A DNA stretch of 64,000 nt from Podarcis raffonei (Eukaryota > Chordata > Lepidosauria > Squamata > Lacertidae): the NCBI RefSeq assembly GCF_027172205.1, contig NC_070607.1, positions 1,560,001 through 1,624,000 on the forward strand, given 5' to 3'. Positions 21,878 through 34,276 of the stretch are shown in pieces. The position numbers were made by a program, and so were the translations under genes. Numbering within the stretch: position 1 is the first letter of the stretch; the number at the start of each line of letters is the position of its first letter. The notes under the pieces were generated by a model. It was not told where the DNA came from, made no database searches, and saw nothing but the letters and a program-made list of their open reading frames with translations.

Positions 21878-24800
21878 GCAATCGGACAGTCCCTGAAAGC
21901 AGCTTGTGCAGAGAGGCATCATGAGAAACCCAGCCGGAACCGGGGGAGCAGGAGGAGCTGGAGAGGGTCCAAGCCTGGAAGAAAGGTACCGGGTGTTGAA
22001 GGTCCAGCTAGCGCTGCAAACGGCGAGGCTAGAGGAGAGGAGGGCGCAGGATGCAGAAAAGGCAAAAGGCGCCCCACTAGCAAGAAAGATGCCAGGATTG
22101 GTGCAGAAGTTTGGGGGGGACCCCAGGAACTATCAAGCCTTTAGGACAGAGATGCAGTATGCTCTCAATCTGCAGTTTGACGACTTTCCCGACGAGGCAT
22201 CGCGAGTGGCGTTTGTGGTTGGCCATCTCGAAGGGGGGGCGAGAGACTGGGTTAGACCCCTGATGGCAGGGAATAGTGAAATGCTGAAGGACACGAGGAA
22301 GTTTTTTCGCGCCATGGATTTGATGTTTTCCAGCGAGATTGAGCAGGGAGTGGTGCGCAGACAATTGATGGCTTGTAAACAGGGGAGCCGATCGGTTCGT
22401 GAGTACTGGACTGAGTTTACCATGCTGATACATCAATTGGGGTGGGACCTATCGGCGGAACCCATTCAAATGCTTTTCGAAGAGGGGCTTTCTTCGGCGG
22501 TGAAAGACGAACTTTCCCGGGCGCCCAGGGTGGAGTCTATGGACCAGCTGACCAAATCAGCGCTGACCACTGGAGCGCGCCAGGAGGTGAGAGCCTTGGA
22601 GAAGCGGGAAGGGAAAGGAGAGCGTTGGAGGGATTTCCGCATTCCAGAGATTCCGGAGCCAAATTTCCCGCCAGGAGAGCCGATGGAAATTGGAACAGCG
22701 CGCGCGCGCAGTTTCAAATCCCAGTGAAGGGAGGAAGAAGGAGGGGAAGAGCACCAAGAAATGTTATCTCTGCCAGCAGCCAGGTCACTTTGCCAGAGTC
22801 TGCCCGCAAAGAAAGGAATGGCAAGGGATGGCGGGAGCTGTTGGGGGAAAGGAGGAGGGAGTCCAGGAGCAAGTAAAAGCCAACGCCTGGCTGCCACCGT
22901 CAGGGCACAGCAGCCAGGCCAAGGAGCAGTAAAAGTGCCCACGCCGGAACCTCCAAGACCAGCCCTAGTGATAGAGGTGTTGCTAGAGCTGGCAAACGGA
23001 CACCCACTAAAGACAAAGGCGCTATTGGACTCAGGCAGCTCCTGTAATTTTATGAGTAAGGAGTTTGCAGCTGAACACCAGATACAGATACTCCCTTTAA
23101 GTAACCCCCTGCAGGTGACCACGATCGATGGGAGGGAGCTGTTGGGAGGAGAAGTTAGCCTACAGACCGTCCCAATGGTTATGAGGGTGGCCAGGCACAC
23201 CGAAAGGATAGCGTTCAATGTGGCCACCCTGGGAGGGGCTCCCGTTATTTTGGGAATGAGCTGGCTAGCGTTGCATGATCCGCTAGTGGGCTGGCATCAG
23301 AGAGTGGTCTCCTTTGGGTCAGCACATTGCCTGGAACACTGCAAAGAGGGAAAGGCGCCGGAAGGGGCAAAAGCCTTTCTAGCAGGGACGGAAGTAACGG
23401 ACAAAGGGAAGGTGCCCAAACAATACGCTGACCTGAGCAAGGTCTTCAGCGAAAGGGAAGCAGATAAACTACCACCGCATAGAGCCTTTGACTGCCAAAT
23501 CAACCTGGTCCCTGGAGCCCAGCTCCCAGTGGGCAAGCTGTACGCCATGTCAGACAGGGGAATGCAGGAGTTAAGGGAGTTTATTGATAAAAACCTGAAG
23601 AGAGGCTTCATCAGAGAGTCCAGAGCGGTGGGGGGCAGCCCAGTGTTTTTTGTGGACAAAAAACACACGGATAAACCCAGACTTGTAGTGGACTTTAGAG
23701 CCTTAAATGCAGTGTCAGAACCAGTGGCTTTCCCCATGCCCAGAATTGATGACATTTTGACCAGGGTGAGGAAGGGAAAGATATTCACTAAACTGGACCT
23801 GAGAGGGGCATACAACCTGATACGGATACGGAAAGGGGATGAATGGAAAACCACCATGTTCACCCCTTTGGGGGCTTTTGAATATTTAGTTATGCCCTTC
23901 GGATTACAAGGAGGCTCAGCATGTTTTCAATCGTTCATGAACCACGTCCTGGGACCTCTGCTCTACAAGAATTGCGTGGCCTTCCTAGATGACGTGTTGA
24001 TATATTCAGAGAATGAGGAGCAGCATGTAAAGGATGTCAGGGAAGTGCTGAGCCAACTGCAAGCAAACCAGCTGTGGGTGAAATTGGAGAAGTGTCAGTT
24101 TCACACCAAGGAGGTGGAATTCCTGGGGTACCGCTTATCAGACAAGGGATTAGCCATGGATCCAGGCAAGGTCCAGGCGGTGCTGGAATGGAAGACACCA
24201 AAAACGAAAAAGGATGTGCAAAGGTTCTTAGGGTTTGGGAACTTTTACCGTAAGTTCATCAAGAACTTTGCCCACTTAACGGCTCCCATCACGGACTGTC
24301 TCAGAAGCAAGAAGAAATTTGTTTGGACGGCGGAGGCGGAGCAAGCATTTGAGGAATTGAAAAGGGCATTCGCTTCGGAAGAACAGCTCCTGCATGTGGA
24401 TTTACAAAAACCAATGAGAGTGGAAACTGATGCATCAGACCGGGCGGTGGGGGCGGTGCTTCTTCAGCCGGGGAAGAATAAGTCGGAGTGGAGACCGTGT
24501 GCCTTCTTTTCGCGTAAGCTAAACAAATCCGAGAGGAACTACACCGTATATGACCGAGAACTACTCGCCATTCACGAAGCGTTCCGGAGATGGAGACATT
24601 TACTAATTGGTGCACAGCATAAGGTGCAAGTGTGTACGGACCACAAGAATTTGGAGTATTGGAGAACGGCACGAGTGCTCAACCAACGACAAGTGAGGTG
24701 GGCCCAGGAGTTCTCCAAATTCCATTTTGAAATTTGCTATGTGCCAGGTCCAGAAAACGTCAGAGCGGACGCTCTCTCACGCAAACCTGAATATTTGGAG

Positions 24801-26548
24801 GGGGAGGGAGCACCTGAAGAGAGACATATCATCCCAGAGGACCGCTGGGTGTGTGGGGCGGCCTGGGTGGGGCAAAGGGAACTGGTAGAGGGAACGGTGA
24901 ATGATGAATACGCTCAGAATAAGCTCAGAGGTTTAAGGAGAGAGGGAGAAGACCCCGGAGGTTTTGAAGAAAGAAACGGGGTATTGTATTACAAAGGGGC
25001 ACTTTATATACCCGAAGGGGAATTGAGGGGGAGAGTACTCAAACAGCTGCACGACAACCCCACAGCGGGGCATTTTGGGCAACACAAGACCATGTGGTTG
25101 GTGACCAGGGAATTTTGGTGGCCCAAGGTGAGGGAGGATGTACGGGAGTATGTAAGAGGGTGTGACCAATGCCAGAGAGCCAAAGGAGAAAGGCGGGCGC
25201 CGGCGGGGTTATTAGAACCGTTACCCACACCAGAACGACCGTGGGAGGCGGTATCGATAGATTTTATGACTGATCTGCCGAAATCCCAGGGGAAAACCAC
25301 CATACTGGTCGTAGTAGACCTGTTAACTAAGATGGGCCACTTTGTAGCTTGCTCACATGCAGTCACGGCGGAAGAGACAGCGAAATTGTTTGTAGAACAT
25401 ATTTTTAGGCTACATGGCGCCCCCTTGAGGGTGGTCTCCGACAGAGGGAAACAGTTCACGTCCAGGTTCTGGAGGAAACTTATGAGCTTACTGCACGTAG
25501 AGGTCAATTTTTCGACTGCCAGGCACCCTGAGACCAATGGGCAGGCGGAGAGAGCAAACAGTATCCTCCAACAATACCTGAGGTGTTATGTCAATGACAG
25601 AGAGAACGATTGGGTCGAAAGGTTGGCGCTAGCGGAATTTGCCTACAATAATGCGGAGAATGTGTCCACCGGGATGAGCCCCTTTTTGGCTAATTATGGG
25701 TGCCACCCCAGGGCGTTTCCAGGGGGAGGAGGGGAGAGATGGAGTGTCCCGGCCGCCGAACATTTTGTAGAAGAAATGGAAGCGATCCATCGTCAACTCC
25801 AACTCAACTTAGAAAGGGCCAAAGAAGAATATAAGAGGCAGGCAGACAAGAGCAGAAGGGAAGGTGAAACCATTAGGGTGGGGAGTCAGGTCTGGCTGTC
25901 AACCCAAGGGTTGCCGTTCAAGGGGGGTTGCAAGAAATTGAGACCCAAAAGATTGGGACCATTTGAGGTCATTCAACAGGTCAACCCAGTGGCTTTCAGA
26001 CTCCGGTTACCGAACCACATGAAACTGCACCCAGTATTCCACAGGTCATTACTGTCACCATATAGGGGGGAAGGTGAAGGGGTCTCCACACGGGGGCCAG
26101 TCTTAGAAGAAAGGGAAAGCAGCAACCATGTGGCGGAGATCATCGACTCCAGGTGGAAGGGTAATCAGGTGGAGTATTTGGTCGCGTGGGAAGGGGAACC
26201 GGAGTCGGAAAACACCTGGGTGACGGCAGAAGAGGTCAGTGACGAGATCTTGATCGAAACGTTCCACCAAAGGTTCCCCAGGAAACCTCAGCCAGTAGCG
26301 AGGTTCCGGAGGGAGTACTTTGGGACCACCGACGATGAGGAGGAACTGGAAGGATTCAGGGAATCGGAGTTGGAAGAAGGAACAGACTCCGATGAGGAGG
26401 AGTACTTAGAAACCGGAAACAGCAACCGGTGGAGGGAAGTGTTCGAAACTTCGGAAGATGAGGGAGGTTCTTTCAGGGGTTTTGCTCCCTCGCCTCCCGC
26501 AGAGGAGGGAAGGGGAGGTGGTGAAGGGGGCCCTGGAGGGGAGGTGGA

Positions 26549-26956
26549 TGTCAGGGAACTGCCATCGGAGAAACAGGAGGTGAAAGGGCTCACAGAGGCT
26601 GAGAGAGACTTATCAGCTGGGGAGGGAACCAGCAGGGGGAGAGGAAGAGCTCCAAGGGAAAGTGAGTCGGAGGGAGGGCTCAGAGACACTTCCAGCGAAA
26701 ATAGCGGGGAGGTTTCAGGACCTCCCATAGGGACACCCACTCCTCGCCGGAAACTGTCACGCCGAGAGTCCAGAAGACGCGTTTCCGTTAAGGAACTTTT
26801 ATGCTGGAAGAAGTTCCGTAAACGCCCACTGTCCGATTCTACGAGCGACTGATGGAGCCATGCTTAAGGAGCTCCGTCACAGACAGAGGTTTGTGGACTT
26901 AGCCAAACTCTGAGGGACTAGGACTTTACGCACAAGCAGCTCATCATCCCATCACA
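26549..26956 (+). repeat. 3' LTR of the Gypsy element
   Basis: 408 bp, preceded by a purine-rich stretch (ggaggggaggtgga) that fits a polypurine tract. It encodes the last part of the pol frame, which stops at about 26,850. Confidence 0.93.
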
Positions 26957-27097
26957 TGTGGGTTAAACCACAGAGCCTAGGACTTGCCGATCAGAAGGTC
27001 AGCGGTTCAAATCTCCGCCACAGGATGAGCTCCTGTTGCTCAGTCCCAGCTCCTGCCAACCTAGCAGTTTGAAAGCACGTCAAAGTGCAAGTAGATA

Positions 27098-27323
27098 CGG
27101 TGGTACCTCGGGTTAAGTACTTAATTCGTTCCGGAGGTCCGTACTTAACCTGAAACTGTTCTTAACCTGAAGCACCACTTTAGCTAATGGGGCCTCCTGC
27201 AGCTGCTGCGCCGCCGGAGCATGATTTCTGTTCTCATCCTGAAGCAAAGTTCTTAACCTGAAGCACTATTTCTGGGTTAGCGGAGTCTGTAACCTGAAGC
27301 GTATGTAACCCAAGGGACCACTG
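27098..27323. mobile_element. Tigger/pogo-like MITE inside the Sauria SINE
   Basis: Ends cggtggtacctcgggttaag ... gggaccactg with TA on both sides (27,096-27,097; 27,324-27,325). Removing it restores the SINE sequence agtagataaataggtacc. Related to copies at 1,167 and 41,821. Confidence 0.88.
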
Positions 27324-28805
27324 TAAATAGGTACCGCTCTAACGGGAAGGTAAACAGCGTTTCTGTGCGCTGCTCTGGTTTGCCAGAAGCGGCTTAGTCA
27401 TGCTGGCCACATGACCCGGAAGCTGCACGCCGGCTCCCTCAGCCAATAAAGCGAGATGAGCGCCGCAACCCCAGAGTCGGTCACGACTGGACCCAATGGT
27501 CAGGGGTCCCTTTACCTTTAATATTAAATTGCAAGCCTTTAAATCAGCAAAAGCTAGTTTGAAATTTGATGCTTGTAAAGGTGGAAATCTGGTCAACCCA
27601 GCTCTATCTGTGTATAAAGCAAAAACAATGGCCCAGATTTTATATGGTGCAGAGGTTTGGGGTACCTCAAAGGTCTCTGGTTTGGAACCCCCACAGAATC
27701 ATTTTTTAAGAGTTCTTTTAGGTTTACACAAAGATGTGCAATCTGCCATGGTCAGGTTGCAAACTCACATATTGAGCATAGAGAGCCAAATAGATAAAAG
27801 AATCCTTTGTTACTCGTTTAGAGTTCAACAGATGGACAACACTAGGCTACCCAAAAAACACCTGATTGAGCTCTCGAATGGATTACCCTTTAAAAACTGG
27901 GTACACCATGCTGCCCAACTGATGGACAAATATGACCTCTCAGTGACTGAGATCAAAGAACTTCCCTTATATTCCCAGAAAAATATCTTTAAACGAACCA
28001 TAAGGGCAGTGGCAACTAAAAACGATCTAAACTCTATGTACACATTATATTTATTGCACATTATATACACCCCATTATATTTTAAACTTAGAGAGGCCTA
28101 GGAACACACATCTTATTTTAATGAATTGACTTTTGTGCAACTTCGGAAAGCTTTCACAGTGTTACGATTAAGTACAATAAACTCTGCTTGTAGAGATGGG
28201 AGACACAAAGGCATACCAAAAAAGGAACGTGTCTGCATTAGAGGATGTCCTGAAGTAGAAGACCTTATGCATTATACCTTGCGCTGCCCCTTATATAATG
28301 AAGCAAGAGAAAGATTTTTAGCACCTATAAGGACAAGGTCCCCTGGCCAGAACCCCTCTGACATGATTTTATATCTCCTCACACAGATAAGTATGCGACC
28401 TGGCGTGTAGCACGCTTTGCAACTGCCGCTAGGAAAATTAGAGCAAATTATATAGCCAAGGTAGCCACCAACTGTAAAGGAGATGAATTTATTTGACCCT
28501 ATCTACATCAAGCTATATTCTATCTTTATCACCAAACTCTGACTATAATTGCACATTGTATTAATTAACATTATTTTTTAATATATTAGTGGCCATGTGA
28601 TGTTAGCTTATAAATTTTATTGTTTAATGTCTTAACTTGTACATTAAGGTACTTTTATAGCTCTGTTTAGAGTAGGTAATGTTCTGACAATATATAAATG
28701 TTTTAAGTTTTTTTATCAATCTACTATATTTTCTGTTAATTGTTGAATGATTCTGTGTACATTGCCGCAGCCTTTGGCTATGTGCAATAAAACTGACTGA
28801 CTGAG

Positions 28806-29290
28806 TAATCATAGCAATTAGGCAATCAGGGACCCAAATGAAACAGCACAGAGATAATTAAAAATTGCACAGGTAATCAGTTAACGCACAACAGGATAAT
28901 TGAAACAAATAAATTGTGATTTGATTTTGCTGAAGGTGTACGTTTGCCTCCTGGCTTGGGACTGCTAAAAGAGAATCTAGAGAAAATGGGATGGTCCATG
29001 AATCATAGACACTTATTCGGCTACTCTAGTGTAGCTGTCATTGGAGGGTTCTGAAGCTGCCTCATTCCAGCACAATTAAGATCCCTTTTCGCTTGGCTAT
29101 TTGATCTTTGAACCTGTGGCTCATGAGAAACACTTATTAAACTTCAGCTATAGGCTGAAATGCCACAGAAATATTGCCTGAAGCAAAATGTGGAGCACAG
29201 TTGAGAAGTTCCTCCTTAATTTGCAGTGAGGGACCCTGAGAAATGTTCAGGGAAGCCAAAAGAATTCTGAAAAGACCAGCGAAGGAGTTT
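28806..29290. other. intergenic sequence, nothing recognised
   Basis: No gene or repeat family recognised between the LINE 3' end and the (AAT)n tail of the next L2 copy. Confidence 0.4.
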
Positions 29291-29300
29291 CACACAATCC

Positions 29301-29350
<50 letters not shown>

Positions 29351-30024
29351 TATTTATACCCCGCCCTCCCCAGCCAAGACCGGGCTCAGAGCAGCTAACA
29401 ACTAATAATAAAAACAAGTTGATTAAAATACAATTTAAAAAAAAATAAGATACAACATTAAAACATTAGGATGCAGCCTCATTACAGGAGGAGAAAGGAA
29501 AAAGAAAGAGGGGGAGGGAATCAAATTGGCTCCAAGCCAAAGGCCAGGCGGAACAACTCTGTCTTACAGGCCCTGCGGAAAGAATCAGATCCTGCAGGGC
29601 CCTGGTCTCACGAGGCAGAGCGTTCCACCAGCCCGGAGCCAGAGTTGAAAAGGCCCTGGCTCTGGTTGAAGCTATTCTAACTTCCTTAGGGCCCGGGACC
29701 ACTAGGGTGTTGCTATTTATGGACCTTGAGGCTCTCCGTGGGGCATACCGGGAGAGGCGGTCCCGTAGGTACGAGGGTCCAAGGCCGTGAAGGGCTTTAA
29801 AGGTCAAAAGCAGCACCTTAAATCTGACCCTGTACTCCACCGGGAGCCAGAGCAGCTGGAGAAGCACTGGGTGAATATGCTCCCATGGCAGAGACCCCGT
29901 GAGGAGCCTCGCTGCAGCATTCTGCACCCGCTGGAGTTTCTGGGACAGCTTCAAAGGCAGCCCCGCGTAGAGCAAATTATAGTAGTCAAGCCTGGAGGTG
30001 ACCGTCGCATGGATCAATCCTAGC
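29291..30024 (-). mobile_element. L2-like LINE, 5'-truncated, with open ORF2 C-terminus
   Basis: The minus-strand frame from 30,017 to 29,466 is open for 183 codons with the typical order TSRLDYYNLLYAGLP, LQRVQNAAARLLTG, WLPVEYRVRFKVLLLTFKAL and a WWNALPRETR-like motif. The 3' end shows the L2-type ggctggggagggcggggtat and an (ATT)n tail (29,302-29,347 as AAT on the plus strand). Only the region after the reverse transcriptase is present. It is well conserved, so relatively young. Confidence 0.85.
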
Positions 30025-30705
30025 CATGGCCAACCTGCTCTAACCTCTCCATGAGCCTCTTTCCTTCACCATGTCCCACCGATAAGAAGCAGGGATCGAG
30101 GGAAAACACTACAGCAGACAGGATGATGGGAGATCAAAATATTGCAACTTCAGTTACATAATTTGCCACAAAGTCAATATATTAGGCAAAACTAATGTCT
30201 TAGGTGTATCAAGATAAAACAAAATTTGATCTCTAATATGGTTGCTTCAAGTGTTAAAGCATGAAGCCATTTTTAGACAAGTGAGATTTGGAGTAGTTGT
30301 TCTGCAGTTGTTTAAGAAGCAGGAACCCTGAACTAACCAGTATAAACTGGCTTGAAAATCTGTTTTTGTGCATAATGGAGATCAGTACTACATGCAGAAG
30401 ATGCTATTTCCCTGGGAAAATTTAAGCTTCTCCAACCTGCTTCTTTTTAATTTTTAATTTTCATGTACCACAATCCCTACCCCATTTGTTGAAATGAAAT
30501 ATTTTATTGCTGCAACTCTCAATTACCAAATGATGCATTAAATGTAGGCTCACATCTACCAGCGAGTCTCTGGGCATATTTTGGGGTGGGGGTGGGGGAG
30601 GGGAGGAAGTACCTAGTCCCCAGTATTTTGGACTAGGTGGACCTCAGTCTGATTCATCAAGATTAGATCTAAATTTTAAGCAACAGCGCATGCTTACAGC
30701 AATAA
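30025..30705. other. intergenic sequence, nothing recognised
   Basis: AT-rich, with a G-rich tract near 30,580-30,606. No gene or repeat family identified. Confidence 0.4.
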
Positions 30706-30872
30706 AAAATGTCTATCAAGTCAGGCCATTGGTCCATCGAAGGGAGTGTTGTCAACACTATCTGGCAGATGCCTTTCCAGGGCTTCCTAGGAGACGTCAG
30801 GGATGGAACCTGGGACCTTCCATGGGCAAAGCAAGTGCTTCTGCCACTGAGCACCAGCCCTTCCTGTTGGTC
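30706..30872 (-). mobile_element. tRNA-derived SINE, diverged
   Basis: Reverse-oriented copy of the family at 5,758: tcaggccattggtccatcga, agggatggaacctgggacct and ctgccactgagcaccagccc mark the tail, B box and A box regions. Confidence 0.75.
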
Positions 30873-31001
30873 ACTCAACACACTTTTTAACTGTTATGAC
30901 ATCCTGAGAGTGCACGCATGCTTGAATATGTTGGTCAACTATGGAGGTGCTGTTAAGAAGTGCAAAAAAAGAACTGAAGGCAACCCACCACTACTTCAAA
31001 G

Positions 31002-31290
31002 CAGCGGTCTAAAATAATTTCGGACCCAAGGCCCACCTTGCAACATAGGACCCAAATTTCTCTTTTTTCTTTTCTTTCAGTAAGCATGCCCATCTTTCTA
31101 CTTTCTTACTTCCTCCTCTTTTCTTCATTTTCTTAAGGGGGAAATAAAACACTAAACCAAAAGGAGACAAAGAAGAAAATGTGACAGCAAAGTCAAAGTG
31201 ATTCACTTTAGACATGGGTACATTCCTGATCTTTAAGTCCTGAACCATTGCTTGAAGACTAGTGATATAAAACACATTTAAGCATAACTA
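31002..31290. mobile_element. possible hAT-derived element
   Basis: Starts cagcggtctaaaataatttc followed by ggacccaaggcccacc, similar to hAT starts of the type CAGTGKTTCTCAA...GGCCCAC. The right boundary is not secure. Confidence 0.35.
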
Positions 31291-31955
31291 TTACATATTA
31301 AGAGATCTTGAAGCTTTCTAGGTATTTGCAACAAAAGTACACAAATCAAAGCCTGAAAAGAATCCATATTTGTCACGATCACTGTTTTCTCTCTGCCTTT
31401 GTAGTGTTTTGGATGTCCAAAGTCTCCACTTGTAGTGAATATTGTGTGCATGTTGCTTCATACGGCATAGGAAGTTCCAAGGTGCATTGTGGTAAAACAG
31501 ATGTCTACATTTAGCTCCAGGTGTTTTCTGTTTTTCTCTGTATGCATGAGATCAAAAAATTACTTTAAAATAACTAAATTATCCAGATTTTTAAACCACC
31601 CAATGAGCTTAACAAAGAGACTTCTGCAAATACTTACGGTAACTTGCCAACTCCTGAAAGGCTTCTTGTTGTAGCCTATGGACCGCACTAAGCTTGAATT
31701 CACACAGCCGAGAAATAGTGTATCCCAGTTCCTTAGTTCCAAATCTGAAATCATAACATAAGCAGTCTTTGTGCTCGAAAACATGCCTGTGTGGTCCTTG
31801 GCCACATGAGAAATGTTAACGGATTTAAAAACACATACAATTTGCATGAGTTGTTTCAAGCCAAACTTACAAAAGAACAAGAAGAAACTCTAGTGATCAA
31901 AAAGAAAGATCTGACGCCATCAGATTTCTCAGAAGACAGGGAAGCAACGGACTCC
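31291..31955. other. intergenic sequence, nothing recognised
   Basis: Open frames are short and lack domains. No repeat family identified. Confidence 0.4.
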
Positions 31956-32092
31956 TTCCCCAATCTAGGGTGCTCTGAATTTCTTGGCCTACAACTTCCA
32001 TCATCCTTGATCATTGGACATGTTGGCTGGAGCTAATGGGAAGTATAGCCCAAAACATCTGGAGGGTACCAGCTTGGGGAAGACGACTCTAC
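31956..32092. mobile_element. palindromic hAT-like MITE
   Basis: ccttccccaatctagggtgc ... accagcttggggaag with internal ctacaacttccatcatcc and aaaacatctggagggtacc. It belongs to the same broad family as 44,942 and 48,098. Confidence 0.6.
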
Positions 32093-32835
32093 TTGTTAGA
32101 ATTCAAAATAATAATTTAGATAAGGACTGACATGCCTGCTATTAGAATATGTCAGGGGCAAGAACTCGTCCTAGAGCCAGGTGAGTAAACCAGGAATTTA
32201 AATCATACAGTTGACAGAATCATTAAATATAATAACTTGACCAAAGAAAAAGCACACAAACTATGGACCCTTCCAGACTGGTGGGGTTTTCTGTGGGCAC
32301 ATCCGCAATGTGTCATTGGCACAACAGTGCATTAGTGGTAGCTGCATACTGACCCATCCATGCCCCCGTCTGCTTTGTCAGATGTTCTGTGACGCTTCCT
32401 CAGCATGACTGCTGCCTGGAGGGGCACGCTTCCACTGTAGTGCAGCAAAAGTGGCGTGAAATAACCACATCCTGGAAGATCTGTGGTATAAAAGGGTACA
32501 GGATTTCAGCAGGAAGGTACAGGACACTTACCAATTGGAAATGAAGCAGTGTATCTGCCCAAACCTTTTGAGGCACAAATAGTATTGAAAGCAGGACTGC
32601 ATGCAGCTGTCCCATCAGAGGCACAAATTATTGTGAATGCACAAGAAAAGGATGTCTGGAGGGGTCCTAGGATAAAAACTTTGGATAGGCTGAGGTAACT
32701 GGAGGTCCCTGACCCTAAGGACACATCCTATTATTATGCATCTTAACTCTTTCTTGAAAGCCGTGGGCAAATACCAACCCTGGTGCCTATATTCTACCTC
32801 CATCAACTGGAAAATGGAGTAAAGACAGCTGCTGT
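32093..32835. other. intergenic sequence, nothing recognised
   Basis: Short open frames on both strands without recognisable domains. Confidence 0.4.
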
Positions 32836-32945
32836 GCTCAGGAGCTTGAGGGCTTCCCATAAGCATCTGGCTGGCCACTGTGAGAACAAGATATTGGACT
32901 TGATGGGCCCTTGGCCTGATCCAGCAGCCACGCTCTTACGTAAAG
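32836..32945 (+). mobile_element. CR1/L3-like LINE 3' UTR fragment
   Basis: catctggctggccactgtga, ttggacttgatgggcccttg and cctgatccagcagc match, in opposite orientation, the 3' part of the copy at 45,795-46,176. A further small piece in the other orientation may lie at about 33,030-33,080. Confidence 0.65.
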
Positions 32946-33085
32946 AGCTATTGAGGCCAGTTCCCCCAGCACCAACAGCAACAGAGTCTCTATCAGGTTT
33001 TGCCCCTTATTTGCCTCTCAGGCTTATAGAAGGGCGGGGATCAGCAACTGATATTCAGAAGCATTACTGCCTCCAACTATAGATT

Positions 33086-34255
33086 ATTTTAAAAGCTGGC
33101 AACACATCCTACTGTTAGCCACTTATTCAATGTGTAGCTGATGTTTTGTAGATAAAAGAAAGTGCCTCCAATAATAAATGAACTATTTCAGTCACTACTA
33201 AACCAAGAGGTGCTGTGGGGGGGGGCGGGGGGAGCCCAAACTAAAGGGTCACCATTTGAACTATTGCAAGGGGGGAAAGGTGCAGGGTTGGTAGGAGATA
33301 AAAGCTGGGGAAATGTCCACTCAGCCCCACCACTTTGCAGCTGTTGAACAAACTGACAGGAAGCAGTACCATACATGCATGGATGTGCAACTTATAGGGC
33401 ACTTCCAGACCGGGCTGTTTATTTAGCATTCTTGCTGATGTTTGCCCAAAACGTACAGAGAACATATGGTGATGTTTGTTTGTTGAGAATTTGTCCTGCT
33501 ACTTGTACACTAAGCCTATATGGCAGTGTCAGCTAGTGGCCATTACCCCATGTTTTTAGCCACTTTTCTCACTGGACTTCTTGTTAAAAACTTCAGGATT
33601 TAAAAAAAAGCCAGGAAGTTCCTGCTCTAACTGTCTTACCTTCTTCATTAAGTTAGCAGCTGGCCTTAAACAAGCCACTTTCATTCAGTCCCCCTGAATG
33701 CAACATGGGGCTAACAATATGGACCTATGTTACAGGGTTGTTGTAAAAAAAACACATCGAGATAATGCATAAAGTGCTTTGAGCGCATCAAAACCTCTAC
33801 ATAAACAAGTGCTAAACTCACCTTCAGTTCACTGGACTGGACCATGCCTTCCAAAGTTTTGGCAGTAGCAATAGTCAGCAGTGAAGTCATCTTTTTCCAG
33901 CTGCAGCACATTTCAACCCAAAGGGTGGGCGGGAGTGTGTGCGTCGCCTTCTTATGAGCATGAACTATAGCAAACTTTCCAGAGGATTGCTTCACTCAGC
34001 AAGGGACCTACAATCAAGTAATTTAATATAGCAGGTGCTGTGAATACTTTAATAGGGACACGCACAAAGGAATTTGCTAGAGAAAGTCAATGATTTCTAA
34101 AACTAAGTACTCTTAGGTGCCTTTGGGACAATGACTGAATCAGGAACAAAGGGTGGAAAATGGTTTTGTTACCAAAAAAAAATGTATTTTCAAGTAGTCT
34201 ACTAGCTTGAACTTTCTGATGAGGAGAGGACAGATTCTTGAATTGGTCCATGGCA
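33086..34255. other. intergenic sequence downstream of TSEN15
   Basis: A small fragment of the tRNA/L2-type SINE (tacagggttgttgtaa ...) lies near 33,733-33,785, and a G-rich tract at about 33,215-33,232. No gene seen. Confidence 0.45.
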
Positions 34256-34270
34256 CCTTTGATGTTCCCA

Positions 34271-34276
34271 TTTATT
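34271..34276 (-). promoter_or_regulatory. TSEN15: candidate TSEN15 polyadenylation signal
   Basis: TTTATT on the plus strand is AATAAA on the minus strand, about 135 nt past the TSEN15 stop codon. It would give a short 3' UTR. Other sites farther down cannot be excluded. Confidence 0.55.

Larger units (their letters stand above)
21470..26956 (+). mobile_element. chromodomain Gypsy LTR retrotransposon, young
   Basis: Complete TG...CA element with 408-bp LTRs at both ends and an exact 5-bp target duplication TGTGG (21,465-21,469; 26,957-26,961). In order it holds a gag region (about 21.92-22.70 kb), a CCHC zinc knuckle (about 22.76-22.80 kb), an aspartic protease with LLDSGSS (about 23.0-23.3 kb), reverse transcriptase with FLDDVLIYS (about 23.55-24.1 kb), RNase H (about 24.4-24.8 kb), integrase with zinc-binding head and DDE core (about 25.0-25.75 kb) and a chromodomain (about 26.12-26.28 kb). 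The pol frame continues into the 3' LTR. Gag and pol regions are not in one uninterrupted frame; the family often uses frameshift or read-through, but one or two real breaks cannot be excluded. The element otherwise looks nearly whole. The two LTRs look identical by eye, so insertion was recent. Confidence 0.95.
21447..27519 (+). mobile_element. Sauria SINE split by a Gypsy element and a MITE
   Basis: The head gggacgtgggtggtgctgtgg (21,448-21,469) resumes at 26,957 with tgtgggttaaaccacagagc, has a B box ggttcaaatctcc near 27,003-27,017, and ends ccctttacctt at 27,519. An exact 11-bp target duplication, aatattaaatt, lies at 21,436-21,446 and 27,520-27,530. The SINE sequence alone is about 360 bp; the rest is the Gypsy element (21,470-26,956) and the MITE (27,098-27,323). 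Confidence 0.92.
20481..28805 (+). mobile_element. non-LTR retrotransposon (LINE) split by a nested insertion
   Basis: The LINE itself occupies about 20,481-21,446 and 27,520-28,805. The left piece holds reverse transcriptase motifs: GFQRGKSTLDQCF, LKSAFDTVPRHALW, GVKQ then FLFNFYINDM, and MYADDLVLVSRT. The right piece continues with the connector and a C-terminal cysteine motif (CIRGCPEVEDLMHYTLRCPL). The frame has stops, for example TGA at 21,070-21,072 and TAG in 28,099-28,101, so it is dead. The 3' end is gtgcaataaaactgactgac. The clade is not certain; R4/Dong-like or another APE-type clade is possible. The two halves rejoin if the Sauria SINE insertion is removed. Confidence 0.75.
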
